Under the pieces are notes generated by a model. It ran no database searches and was not told the origin of the DNA. It was given only the letters and a program-made list of their open reading frames with translations. The position numbers and the translations under genes are program-made. Source: Chloroflexaceae bacterium (GTDB lineage Bacteria > Chloroflexota > Chloroflexia > Chloroflexales > Chloroflexaceae). Taken from it: a stretch of 64,000 nucleotides of DNA. The stretch lies in contig JANWYD010000001.1 of the NCBI GenBank assembly GCA_025057155.1, forward strand, positions 62,001-126,000, read 5' to 3'. Below, piece by piece: positions 23,369 through 31,249 of this stretch; position 1 is the stretch's first letter, and each line of letters begins with the position of its first letter.

Positions 23369-26300
23369 AGGCAGGCTCCTCCCAGGCTGCTTCGATCATC
23401 GCCAGCAACTGCTCGTCGCTAAAGCCCCGTTGTTGCAACGCCCCCGACGGGCAGGCCGCCACGCACGTGCCGCAGCCCTTGCACTGCACCTCCTCGACGC
23501 GCGCGATCCTGCGCTCAGGGTCGAGTTGGAGCGCGCCGTAGGGACAGTGGGGCACACAGAGGCCGCAGCCCGCGCAGGCTTCCGCCGCCACCTCGGCGAC
23601 ATTTGGTTCGACGCTCACCTGGCCGCGCAGCAGCGGGATCGCTGCCCGCGAGGCCGCCCCGGCAGCCTGGGCGATCGTGTCCGGCACGCTGCGCGGGTAG
23701 TGGTCGGCCCCGCAGAGGTAGATTCCATCGGTATTGAAGTCCAGCGGCCGGATCTTGGCGTGCGCCTCGCGGTAGAAGCCCTGGGCGTCGGTGGCCACTT
23801 TGAGCAGTTGCTTCAACCGTGACGTGTCGGCGTCGCCTCGCAGCGCCGCCGTCAGCACCACCAGGTCGGCCTCGAACGCCAGTTCCTCGTCTAGCAAGCT
23901 GTCATGGACCAGCACCACTACTCGCCCGTCGCGCAGCGTCACCTGCGGGGGCCGGTCGGGCGCATAGCGCACCCGCTGCGGAGCGACCTCATCGAGCATC
24001 CGGGTGAAGGCTTCTTCCTGGCCGCTGCCGTACACCCGCATGTCCTGGTAAAGCATGACAATTCTGGCCCCCGGAGCGGCGCGATGGAGCATGCGCGCGT
24101 TCTTGACCGCGATGCCGCAGCCGATCCGGCAACAAGCGGGATTCTCAGCGTCCATCGAACCGGCGCAGTTGATCATCACCACTGTGCGCGGCGCGCCGAG
24201 GGTTCCCTCGCGCAGGCTGGCCTCCAGTTCCAGTTGCGTGATCACCCGCGGATCGGTCCCGTAGCCGAAGCGCCCGCGCAGATCGGCCTCGCGGAAGCCG
24301 GTGGCGACAATGATCGCGCCCACCCGCAACTCGGTGAGCATCCCGCCCGGACCTTCGTCGAGGGTCACGCGGAAGTCGCCGATGTGGCCGCTCACCTCAC
24401 GCACCTCTGTGCCGAGGAACAGCCTGATCTGCGGGCGTCGTTGCACCTCGCGCATCAACTGATCGCGCACAACACTGGCCGGCACATCGCCAGGGTCCAG
24501 GGTGGCCAGCGTATTGAGCTTGCCCCCCAGGGTTGTCCCCCGCTCAACCAGAAAGGTGTCGATACCCAGATCGGCCAGAGTTATCGCGGCGGTTATCCCG
24601 GCCACGCCGCCGCCGATCACCAGGCAACTGGGAATGACCTTGACCTTCCGCAGCGGCAGTTCCCGCGACTTCCCGGCTCGCGCCACCGCCATGCGCACCA
24701 GGTCCACCGCCTTCGCTGTCGCGGGACCTGGATTGAAGGAATGCACCCACGAACACTGGTTGCGAATGTTGGCCATCTCGAACAGGCCAGGGTTGAGGCC
24801 CGCCTCGGCGCATGTCTGCTGGAACAACGGCCCGTGGGTGATCGGCGAGCAGGCAGCCACTACCAGCCGGTTCAGCCCGTGGCCCGCGATGGCGGCGCGG
24901 ATGCGGCGCTGCACGTCTTCGGAGCAGGCGAAGGTGCAGGCCTCGGCGAAGGCCACGCCGGGCATTTGTCGCGCCGCCTCGGTGATCGCAGGCACTTCAA
25001 CGAACCCGCTGATGTTTTTGCCGCAGCCGCATACCAGCACGCCCACTCGCGGCGTCTCCACGCCTGCCGCGGAGCTTTCCTCTTCAACACCGGCGGCGCC
25101 GGCTTGCGCCTGTGGCGTTCCGGCGCCGTCCGCGTGCAGGCCGGCGCCATCGGGGACGCTGCACGCTCCGCGCTCGGCCGCCGGAAGCGTAACAGGCGGG
25201 GCCCCCGCAGGCTGGTCCTGGCGCCAACCGTTGGCCCTCATTCTTGCTAACGGCGCGACCGCGGCCAGAGCGGCGGCGCCGCTGGCCTGGGCCACACAAT
25301 CGGGGATGTCGTTCGGTCCCTGCGCGCCGCCGGCCAGGAAGATGCCCTCGCGGGTCGAGCGCAGCGGATCGAGCAGCGGGTCGCGGGGCACGAAGAAGCC
25401 GTATGCGTCAACCGCGATCCCCAGCGCACGGGCCAGGCGCCGGTTCTCCGGCGCGGGCACAATCGCCGTTGAAAGCACCAGCAGATCGAAACGCTCGCGC
25501 CGAACTGCGCCGCCCAGGGTGTCGGCGTAGGTCACCACCAGGTTCCGGTCGCGGTCCTCCTCGACCGCGGCAGGCCGGCCCCGCACATAGCGCACCCCCT
25601 GGCCGGCGGCCCGATGGTAAAACTGCTGAAAGTCCTTGCCATAGGCCCGCAGATCCATGTAGAAGATGGTCGCCTCGGTATCGGGCGCGTGCTCGAGGGT
25701 GATCAACGCCTCCTTGGTGGCGTACATGCAGCAGATCTTCGAGCAGTACGGATACCCGCCCTGAACGCTGCGCGAGCCGACGCACTGGATCCACGCCACC
25801 CGCCGGGGATGGCGCCCGTCCGAGGGCCGTGCCACCACGCCCCCCGTCGGCCCCGAGGCCGAGAGCAGCCGCTCATACTGGATGGCGGTCAGCACATTGG
25901 GGTAACGACCGTAGCCGTATTCCTTGCGGATCTGCGTTGGCTCCAGCGTCTCAAAGCCGGTCGCCACAATAATGCTGCTCACCGTCGCCGTTACAGGCCG
26001 CGACCGGCGCAGAAAGGCGATCGCCCCGGCGGCGCAGGCCCGGTCGCAGGCCCCACAGCCCACACAGTTGCCATAATCAATGGTGTAGACGGCGGGAACC
26101 GCCTGGGGGAACTGCAGATAGATCGCCTTGCGGCGCGAAAGCCGCCCGTTGAACATGTCGTCCACTTCGACCGGGCAGGCCTGGGCGCAATCTCCGCAGC
26201 CGGTGCACTTCTCCGGGTCCACATAGGTCGCCTGGCGCCAGATCAGCGCCTCGAAGTTGCCTGCCGAGCCGCTCACCCGCTCAACCTGGGCCGAGGTCAG

Positions 26301-26528
26301 CAGGGTGATATTCGGGTGCCGCGCCAGTTCGACCATCTTCGGGGCGGCGATGCAGATCGCGCAGTCATTGGTGGGGAAGGTCTTGTCGAGTTTCACCATC
26401 GTGCCGCCGATGCTGGCCTGCCGCTCGACCACGAGCACTTTGAAGCCCTGATCGGCGAGATCCAGCGCGGCGTGCATGCCACTGATCCCGGCGCCAATTA
26501 CCAGCACATCGTAGGCGTGAGTTTCCAT
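23361..26528 (-). CDS. hdrA: Double-length HdrA (two HdrA flavoprotein modules in one chain)
   Basis: 1055 residues from ATG 26528; an ATG at 26546 is also in frame. Module 1 opens YDVLVIGAGISGMHAALDLA and shows the HdrA signature FPTNDCAICIAAPKMVELAR. It has ferredoxin motifs CTGCGDCAQACPVEV and CVGCGACDRACAAGAIAF, and SRSVQGGYPYCSKICCMYATKEAL. After a ~60-residue linker rich in Ala and Gly, module 2 starts with VLVCGCGKNISGFV and FACSEDVQ (the HdrA N-terminal domain that binds a cluster), then VIGGGVAGITAAITLADLG for FAD. The C-terminus carries CAGCGLCVPHCPYGAL and CKGCGTCVAACPSGAL. Single HdrA is about 650 residues. HdrA holds the bifurcating FAD in methanogens; whether either module bifurcates here is inference. 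Confidence 0.92.
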   Translation of the reverse strand: METHAYDVLVIGAGISGMHAALDLADQGFKVLVVERQASIGGTMVKLDKTFPTNDCAICIAAPKMVELARHPNITLLTSAQVERVSGSAGNFEALIWRQATYVDPEKCTGCGDCAQACPVEVDDMFNGRLSRRKAIYLQFPQAVPAVYTIDYGNCVGCGACDRACAAGAIAFLRRSRPVTATVSSIIVATGFETLEPTQIRKEYGYGRYPNVLTAIQYERLLSASGPTGGVVARPSDGRHPRRVAWIQCVGSRSVQGGYPYCSKICCMYATKEALITLEHAPDTEATIFYMDLRAYGKDFQQFYHRAAGQGVRYVRGRPAAVEEDRDRNLVVTYADTLGGAVRRERFDLLVLSTAIVPAPENRRLARALGIAVDAYGFFVPRDPLLDPLRSTREGIFLAGGAQGPNDIPDCVAQASGAAALAAVAPLARMRANGWRQDQPAGAPPVTLPAAERGACSVPDGAGLHADGAGTPQAQAGAAGVEEESSAAGVETPRVGVLVCGCGKNISGFVEVPAITEAARQMPGVAFAEACTFACSEDVQRRIRAAIAGHGLNRLVVAACSPITHGPLFQQTCAEAGLNPGLFEMANIRNQCSWVHSFNPGPATAKAVDLVRMAVARAGKSRELPLRKVKVIPSCLVIGGGVAGITAAITLADLGIDTFLVERGTTLGGKLNTLATLDPGDVPASVVRDQLMREVQRRPQIRLFLGTEVREVSGHIGDFRVTLDEGPGGMLTELRVGAIIVATGFREADLRGRFGYGTDPRVITQLELEASLREGTLGAPRTVVMINCAGSMDAENPACCRIGCGIAVKNARMLHRAAPGARIVMLYQDMRVYGSGQEEAFTRMLDEVAPQRVRYAPDRPPQVTLRDGRVVVLVHDSLLDEELAFEADLVVLTAALRGDADTSRLKQLLKVATDAQGFYREAHAKIRPLDFNTDGIYLCGADHYPRSVPDTIAQAAGAASRAAIPLLRGQVSVEPNVAEVAAEACAGCGLCVPHCPYGALQLDPERRIARVEEVQCKGCGTCVAACPSGALQQRGFSDEQLLAMIEAAWEEPAYE

Positions 26529-26711
26529 AGTCTGCCGTCCCGCCATCCATGCTCTGCGGCGCTGCCGCCGGGTTCATCAACAGCCGGTCGTATCCGGTAG
26601 GGGCGGTTGGCAAACCGCCCCTGCGGGCGGGCGTGAACAGCGGAACGCCCGCCTCACCATCGAACAATACAAAAAGCAGCGGCACAGGCTCATGCCATGC
26701 GCCCCTGCAGT

Positions 26712-26728
26712 GTTGCAAACTGTGCAAC
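26712..26728. promoter_or_regulatory. Candidate operator: inverted repeat GTTGCA-N5-TGCAAC
   Basis: A perfect 6+6 dyad about 185 bases upstream of hdrA in an otherwise unexplained spacer. Its size and symmetry suit a dimeric regulator, but no known consensus is matched with confidence. Confidence 0.3.
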
Positions 26729-26886
26729 TACGATCCAATTTTCGGTCTTGATAGCCGCTAATGTACCATGTTCCGGCTCGGTCGCGCGTAAAGAGAACGC
26801 CACTCTGGTATAAAAAATGTTGCCCTTCCCCAACCAGCTTGATAACCTGATTAGTCTGTGAACGAAGTTTCCTTGCCTTTCCGCCC

Positions 26887-27028
26887 CCCTCCCAACCTCC
26901 CCCCGTTGGGGGGAGGCGCCGGACTCGTCCACCTTGGCGCGCTGGCGATTGATTTCGTCGCCACTCCCAACCTCCCCCGGTTGGGGGAGGCGCCGGACTC
27001 CCTCCCCCAGCGGGGGAGGGTTGGGGAG
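26887..27028. repeat. G/C-run hairpin repeats in the hdrA-trpD spacer
   Basis: The unit CTCCCAACCTCCCC(C)-TTGGGGGAGGCGCCGGACTC appears twice, at about 26887 and 26963. It is followed by CCTCCCCCAGCGGGGGAGG (27001-27019). Each unit folds on itself. The long spacer 26529-27513 has no convincing gene; short frames inside it follow the repeats. Confidence 0.6.
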
Positions 27029-27203
27029 TTCTCAGGTGTAGGATTTTCCGGCGCATCCTCGCGTCACATTCGCCATCAGGGGCATTGGAACGCCCAACTC
27101 CCCCCTCTCCGCCGTAGGTGGAGAGGGGGGCAGGGGGTGAGGATCGGAAGCGCGTTGGAATGCCGAAAACCCCTTCTCGCTCGAAAAACCCTGCACCTGA
27201 GAG
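27028..27203 (-). repeat. MITE-like ~175-bp element, copy 1 (inverted relative to copies 2 and 3)
   Basis: It is bounded by TTCTCAGGTGTAGGATTTTC and its near complement AAAAACCCTGCACCTGAGA. The interior shares with copies 2 and 3 the segments GAAAACCCCTTCTCGCTCG and ATTGGAACGCCCAACTCCC, and a central G/C hairpin. No coding capacity is seen. Confidence 0.75.
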
Positions 27204-27350
27204 GGATTGGGGAGGGGGCGAAGTTGCCAAAAACTTCGTTCGCAGACCACTGATTATGACGCGGCGTTTTTTGCGGGGAGGGCTTTGCTCTCCCACGCCC
27301 CCTCCCGTTCGCGCCTGTCGCTTTCACGGTGCCGGACCACTGACGTGCGA

Positions 27351-27379
27351 TTGACCAGTCTCCCCGCGGTGCATACAAT
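27351..27379 (+). promoter_or_regulatory. Sigma-70-type promoter upstream of trpD
   Basis: TTGACC (27351-27356), 17 bases, TACAAT (27374-27379). The start codon is about 130 bases downstream. The leader carries two hairpin-forming palindromes, and no Trp-rich leader peptide was found. Confidence 0.75.
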
Positions 27380-27399
27380 ACCCCTGTCAGGGCCTGGCA

Positions 27400-27420
27400 G
27401 CGCAACCCGGAGAGTTGCGC
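27400..27420. repeat. GCGCAACCC-family palindrome in the trpD leader
   Basis: GCGCAACCC, a 3-base centre, then AGTTGCGC (one mismatch to the family form). It would be transcribed as a hairpin between promoter and trpD. Confidence 0.6.
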
Positions 27421-27513
27421 GCAGGGTCCGGGAAGGCTGCGCCCTCCCGGAAAGAAATCGGATAACCATTAAGGGGTCGGTGTCACCGCCATAGTTCGTA
27501 AACAGAGGGGCCA

Positions 27514-28533
27514 GTGAACATTCGAGACGCAATCATTGCCGTGGTCGCGGGACGCGATCTGAGCCAGGCCGAGGCCGCCTCGGTGATGGAACAGATTATG
27601 AGCGGCGAAGCGACGCCGGCCCAGATAGGCGCCTTTCTCACGGCCTTGCACCTGAAGGGCGAGACCGATGCCGAGATCGCCGGCATGGCCGAGGTGATGC
27701 GCCTGAAGGCCACGCCGGTCTACTTCGACCAACCCGTGGCCGACACCTGCGGCACCGGCGGCGACGGCGCACATACTTTCAACATCAGCACCACCGCCGC
27801 TTTCGTGGCTGCCGGAGCCGGTCTCATCGTCGCCAAGCACGGGAATCGAGCCATGTCCAGCCTCTGCGGCAGCGCTGATGTGCTGGAAGGTCTGGGGGTG
27901 AAGATCGAACTGGACGCTGACGGCGTGGCCCGTTGCCTGCGTGAGGCGGGCATCGCCTTCATGTTCGCGCCGAAGTTCCACCCGGCAATGCGCTTTGCCG
28001 GGCCGGTGCGCCGCGAGATCGGCATTCGCACCGCTTTCAACATCCTCGGGCCGCTTACGAACCCGGCCCGCGCCCGTTACCAGGTCCTCGGCGTTGCCTC
28101 GGAACCGCTGGCTGAGAAGCTCGCCCGCGCCCTCAGCCGCCTGGAGATTACCCATGCCCTGGTGGTGCATGGCGCCGGAGGGATGGATGAGTTGAGCCTG
28201 AGCGGTCCGAATCTGATCTACGAAGTCCGAGGCGGCCAGCAACCCCGGCATTTTACTGTCAGCGCGGAAGAACTGGGTCTCGAACCTGCCGGCCCCGAAG
28301 CGCTGCGTGGCGGCGACGTGGCGACAAACGTCGCCATTGTGCGCGCCGTGCTCAGCGGAGCCGACAGCGGCCCCCGCCGCGACGCGGTGCTGCTCAACGC
28401 CGCGGCGGCGCTGGTTGCCGGCGAGCGCGCCGCCGACCTCCGCGAGGGCCTGGCCCTGGCGCAGGCCAGCATCGCCGAGGGCCGCGCTCTGGAGCGCCTG
28501 GAGCGCCTGATCGCCGTCTCGAACGCCGTTTGA
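27514..28533 (+). CDS. trpD: Anthranilate phosphoribosyltransferase
   Basis: 339 residues, GTG start preceded by AGAGGGG. The glycine-rich PRPP loop is DTCGTGGDGAHTFNISTTAAFV, followed by VAKHGNRAMSSLCGSADVLEGLGV for anthranilate and phosphate contacts. RTAFNILGPLTNPARA and VVHGAGGMDELSLSG are further family blocks. The length is normal. The enzyme transfers the phosphoribosyl group from PRPP to anthranilate in tryptophan synthesis. It is followed by trpC after a 238-base gap holding an inverted repeat; trpE, trpG, trpB and trpA are not in the window. Confidence 0.97.
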   Translation: MNIRDAIIAVVAGRDLSQAEAASVMEQIMSGEATPAQIGAFLTALHLKGETDAEIAGMAEVMRLKATPVYFDQPVADTCGTGGDGAHTFNISTTAAFVAAGAGLIVAKHGNRAMSSLCGSADVLEGLGVKIELDADGVARCLREAGIAFMFAPKFHPAMRFAGPVRREIGIRTAFNILGPLTNPARARYQVLGVASEPLAEKLARALSRLEITHALVVHGAGGMDELSLSGPNLIYEVRGGQQPRHFTVSAEELGLEPAGPEALRGGDVATNVAIVRAVLSGADSGPRRDAVLLNAAAALVAGERAADLREGLALAQASIAEGRALERLERLIAVSNAV

Positions 28534-28658
28534 ACCACCCTGCCCCACAGGAGGGCGCAGCTCTTCCGGGAAGGATCCTTACTTTATCCCCGTGCAGGGG
28601 ATGGAGTAACCTGGTAGACTCATCCCCCTGACCAGGCAGCGGAGGTAGTTGTTCAGGT

Positions 28659-28735
28659 TTACCGCAGAGCACGCAGAGGCGCCCGGAGGATTGGCTTTTT
28701 ACGACCCTCTGCGCCCTCTGCGGTGAACATATATG
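28659..28735. repeat. ACCGCAGAG-type inverted repeat between trpD and trpC
   Basis: TTTACCGCAGAGCACGCAGAGG at one end pairs with CCTCTGCGCCCTCTGCGGTGA at the other across about 30 bases. Diverged copies lie at 9915 and 10995. Similar sequences occur widely in bacterial genomes as small mobile repeats. Confidence 0.7.
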
Positions 28736-28771
28736 CAGTAAATGTGAACTCTCTTGAAGCGGAGTAGCACA

Positions 28772-29575
28772 GTGCCCGAAGAAACCATCCTTACCCGGAT
28801 CCTCGCCCACAAAACCGAAGAGGTCGCCCGGCAGAAGCTCAAAGCGCCGCTCCGCGAACTTGAGCGCCGCGCCGCTCGCGCCCCCGAACCGCGCGACTTC
28901 GCCGCCGCCCTGCGGCGCCCTCCGGCCACCGCGCTGATCGCCGAGGTGAAAAAAGCCTCACCCAGCCGCGGCGTGCTGCGTGATCCCTTCGATCACCTGG
29001 CCCTGGCTCGCGCCTATATCGCCGCTGGCGCAGCCGCCATCTCGGTGCTCACCGATGTGCGCTTCTTTCAGGGCAGCCTGAAGTACCTGGAGGCCATTCG
29101 CCAGTTGCCCGACGCGCCCCCCCTGCTCCGCAAAGACTTCATCATTGACCCCTATCAGATCGTCGAGGCCCGCGCCTACGGGGCCGACGCTGTGCTGCTG
29201 ATCGTCGCCGCCGTTCTCGATGCTGAGCGCCTTGAAAATATGCTGCTCCTGGCGCAGCACATGGGTATGGAGGCCCTGGTCGAGGTCCACACTGAAGCCG
29301 AGATGCAGCTTGCCCTGGGGATCGGGGCCGCAGTTGTCGGGGTCAACAATCGCGACCTGCACCGCTTCGAGACCAGTCTGGAAACCACTGCGCGGCTGGC
29401 CAGACTGTTACTCACGGATGGCCGCCGCCCGGTGCTGGTGAGCGAGAGCGGCATCTTCACCCCCGAGCACGTGGCCCTGGTGCGCAGCTACGGCGCCGAC
29501 GCCGTGCTCGTCGGCGAGGCCCTGGTGACCGCGCCAGATGTGGAGGGGCTGGCCCGCGCCCTGGTTCGGGCCTGA
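28772..29575 (+). CDS. trpC: Indole-3-glycerol-phosphate synthase
   Basis: 267 residues from GTG 28772, which has AGCGGAG upstream; a TTG at 28754 is in frame but lacks a site. A TIM barrel with ALIAEVKKASPSRGVL (catalytic Lys), LTDVRFFQGSLKYLEAIR, LLRKDFIIDPYQI (second Lys), VEVHTEAEMQLAL, GVNNRDLHRFET and VLVSESGIFTPEHV. It catalyses ring closure of carboxyphenylamino-deoxyribulose phosphate to indole-glycerol phosphate. Together with trpD it forms a partial trp operon. Confidence 0.97.
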   Translation: MPEETILTRILAHKTEEVARQKLKAPLRELERRAARAPEPRDFAAALRRPPATALIAEVKKASPSRGVLRDPFDHLALARAYIAAGAAAISVLTDVRFFQGSLKYLEAIRQLPDAPPLLRKDFIIDPYQIVEARAYGADAVLLIVAAVLDAERLENMLLLAQHMGMEALVEVHTEAEMQLALGIGAAVVGVNNRDLHRFETSLETTARLARLLLTDGRRPVLVSESGIFTPEHVALVRSYGADAVLVGEALVTAPDVEGLARALVRA

Positions 29576-29672
29576 CGCTGCTCCCTCCGCAACTCTGGTA
29601 TGCCTCAGAGCGTACAATAAGTCGGATTAGGCGACTATCGCGAGATGCCCCACAACCAACGGTAGGAGCATC

Positions 29673-29690
29673 GGGAAACGCGGTTTCCCC
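29673..29690. repeat. GGGGAAACC-family palindrome downstream of trpC
   Basis: GGGAAACGCGGTTTCCC is an almost perfect 17-base palindrome. Confidence 0.7.
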
Positions 29691-29839
29691 GCCTTTCTCC
29701 CACTCGATATGGTCTGACGAAATCTGCGCATCTTGCCAGGTCTCAGTGCAGAAATCTAAATTCCGAAATCGTGCCAGAGAGGTGCATCTGGCCCGTCACT
29801 CGTCTCAGCACTCATCACCAGTAGCAGGGGAGGAGGAGC

Positions 29840-30298
29840 ATGCACTGTCCGAATTGTGGCGCCGCAGCGACCCAGGGGCAGCGGTTCTGCGACAACTGCG
29901 GCATCCGGCTGGGCGCCGAGGTAGCCTCGCCCGAGGTGCAGCCGTTGACCCCGCCAATCGGCCAGCCATCCGCCGCGCCGCCCGTTCCGGTAGACTCTGG
30001 CGCCTATCAGAGCCAGCCAGGTATGTACGCCCCTACCGTTGTGCCTAATAGCAATATGGCTGTCATCAGTCTGGTGGCGGGCATTTTATCCTGGGTCGCG
30101 TTGCCGCTGATCTGCGCGCTGGTGGCCGTTATCTGCGGTCACATCGCCCGCAAGGAGATCCGCGAGTCGGGCGGGCGCCTTTCCGGGCAGGGTCTGGCGC
30201 TCGCAGGGCTGATCCTGGGCTACGCCAATCTTGCGTTCGGGGCCCTGCTGGTCTGCTTGCTGATAATGTTTGTCATCGCCCTGATCGGGACAGTATAG
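29840..30298 (+). CDS. Zinc-ribbon protein with DUF4190-type membrane domain
   Basis: 152 residues, ATG preceded by GGGAGGAGGAG. It starts with a zinc ribbon (CPNCGAAATQGQRFCDNCG). A Pro-rich linker of about 50 residues follows. The C-terminal half has two hydrophobic segments (MAVISLVAGILSWVALPLICALVAVICGHIA and LALAGLILGYANLAFGALLVCLL) with the linker pattern GHIARKEIRESGGRLSGQG of DUF4190. Such proteins are small membrane proteins of unknown role. It is transcribed towards the CAP-domain gene, with a shared hairpin between them. Confidence 0.85.
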   Translation: MHCPNCGAAATQGQRFCDNCGIRLGAEVASPEVQPLTPPIGQPSAAPPVPVDSGAYQSQPGMYAPTVVPNSNMAVISLVAGILSWVALPLICALVAVICGHIARKEIRESGGRLSGQGLALAGLILGYANLAFGALLVCLLIMFVIALIGTV

Positions 30299-30325
30299 GC
30301 GATGAGGGGGAGAGATCTGTTAGCT

Positions 30326-30358
30326 CCGTAGGGGCAGCCTTCTGGCTTGCCCCTACGG
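30326..30358. terminator. Hairpin between convergent genes, possible bidirectional terminator
   Basis: CCGTAGGGGCA and TGCCCCTACGG form a perfect 11-bp stem with an 11-base loop between the stop codons of two convergent genes. No U-run follows, so the mechanism may not be classical. Confidence 0.55.
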
Positions 30359-30373
30359 CATCCCGGCCTTTGT

Positions 30374-31030
30374 TTACCGTGGCGTGCCAAAAACTTCCGT
30401 CCAGTAGTGGTAGTAGGGAAGCTGGGCGCCGGGCAGGGGTGTGTCATCGGCCTGGTAGACATAACCAACGCCGATATGGACATAGCGGCAGTTCAGGATA
30501 TTGCGGCGGTGGCCTTCGCTGCTCATCCAGCCCGCCATGACCGCTTCTGCCGTAGGGTAGCCGGCGGCAACGTTTTCGGCAAGCGCCGACCAGGGGTAGC
30601 CCACGGCGTTGACTCGCTGGACCAGGGTCGAGCCATTGCTGCCGACGTGGCCGAAGAAGTTGTTCACTGCCATGTCTTCGCTGTGTCGTTGCGCCGCCTG
30701 CATAAGTCGCGGTTCGAGACTCAGCGGCTGGCAGCCGGCGCGAGCGCGCTCGGCATTCACCAGCGCCAGCACCTGGTTGGCGATGCTTTGATTATCTGAC
30801 GCCTGCGAACCGCCGACCGCTTTAATGAACGGGACGAAGATCCGCGATGCAGCGACCAGATCGGCCTGTATGGCCAGGGTTGTTTGCGTGTCTGGTTCAA
30901 CGTATGTGGATGATGCGGTATGGACGAAGGTTTCCGTCTGAGCGGAGGCGCCGGGGATCAGCAGAAGGCTTCCCAGGAGGGTGAGGATGACCGCGGCAGC
31001 GATGAGGGTGCGGGCGGTTGGGTACTGCAT
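30374..31030 (-). CDS. Secreted CAP (SCP/PR-1) domain protein
   Basis: 218 residues. A signal peptide (LIAAAVILTLLGSLLLIPGASAQ) occupies residues 9-31. The CAP domain covers about residues 85-210: VLALVNAERARAGCQPLSLEPRLMQAAQRHSEDMA, then FGHVGSNGSTLVQRVNAVGYPWSALAENVAAGY, then MSSEGHRRNILN. The His-Glu-Glu-His cavity residues typical of bacterial CAP proteins are in place. Roles of bacterial members are poorly known; they are secreted or wall-associated. Transcribed away from a hairpin shared with the convergent gene. Confidence 0.9.
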   Translation of the reverse strand: MQYPTARTLIAAAVILTLLGSLLLIPGASAQTETFVHTASSTYVEPDTQTTLAIQADLVAASRIFVPFIKAVGGSQASDNQSIANQVLALVNAERARAGCQPLSLEPRLMQAAQRHSEDMAVNNFFGHVGSNGSTLVQRVNAVGYPWSALAENVAAGYPTAEAVMAGWMSSEGHRRNILNCRYVHIGVGYVYQADDTPLPGAQLPYYHYWTEVFGTPR

Positions 31031-31176
31031 AGGTTTGGGTGAAGATCGAGTTAATAATGTACCGCTGGTATAATATTCCTCGATCAGCCCGACGCCTATG
31101 CCCCGATGGTCCTGTTCTATCCTACCCCCTCCTGATACGATTTCGGATTGTAGCTGTTGGATTTTCGCTTACCTCT

Positions 31177-31240
31177 CCGGTAGGGCGGGGCGAAGCCGCG
31201 CCCTACCGGAAAGGGGCTTTTGGAGGGGCAAATCCCCTCC
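31177..31240 (-). terminator. Two consecutive hairpins after the hpf gene
   Basis: In transcription order: first GGAGGGG-CAAAT-CCCCTCC (31240-31222), then an 11-bp stem CCGGTAGGGCG (31209-31177). Both lie just downstream of the hpf stop codon at 31250. Confidence 0.55.
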
Positions 31241-31249
31241 GAGCCTCCC

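Noticed and set aside
26577-27296. Minus-strand frame of 239 codons in the hdrA-trpD spacer
   Set aside because: It reads through the repeat elements, has low-complexity Pro/Ser/Arg composition and no family match; it is caused by the repeats.
27386-27513. trpD leader considered as a Trp attenuator
   Set aside because: There is no short leader frame with adjacent Trp codons. The hairpins are members of interspersed palindrome families seen elsewhere.
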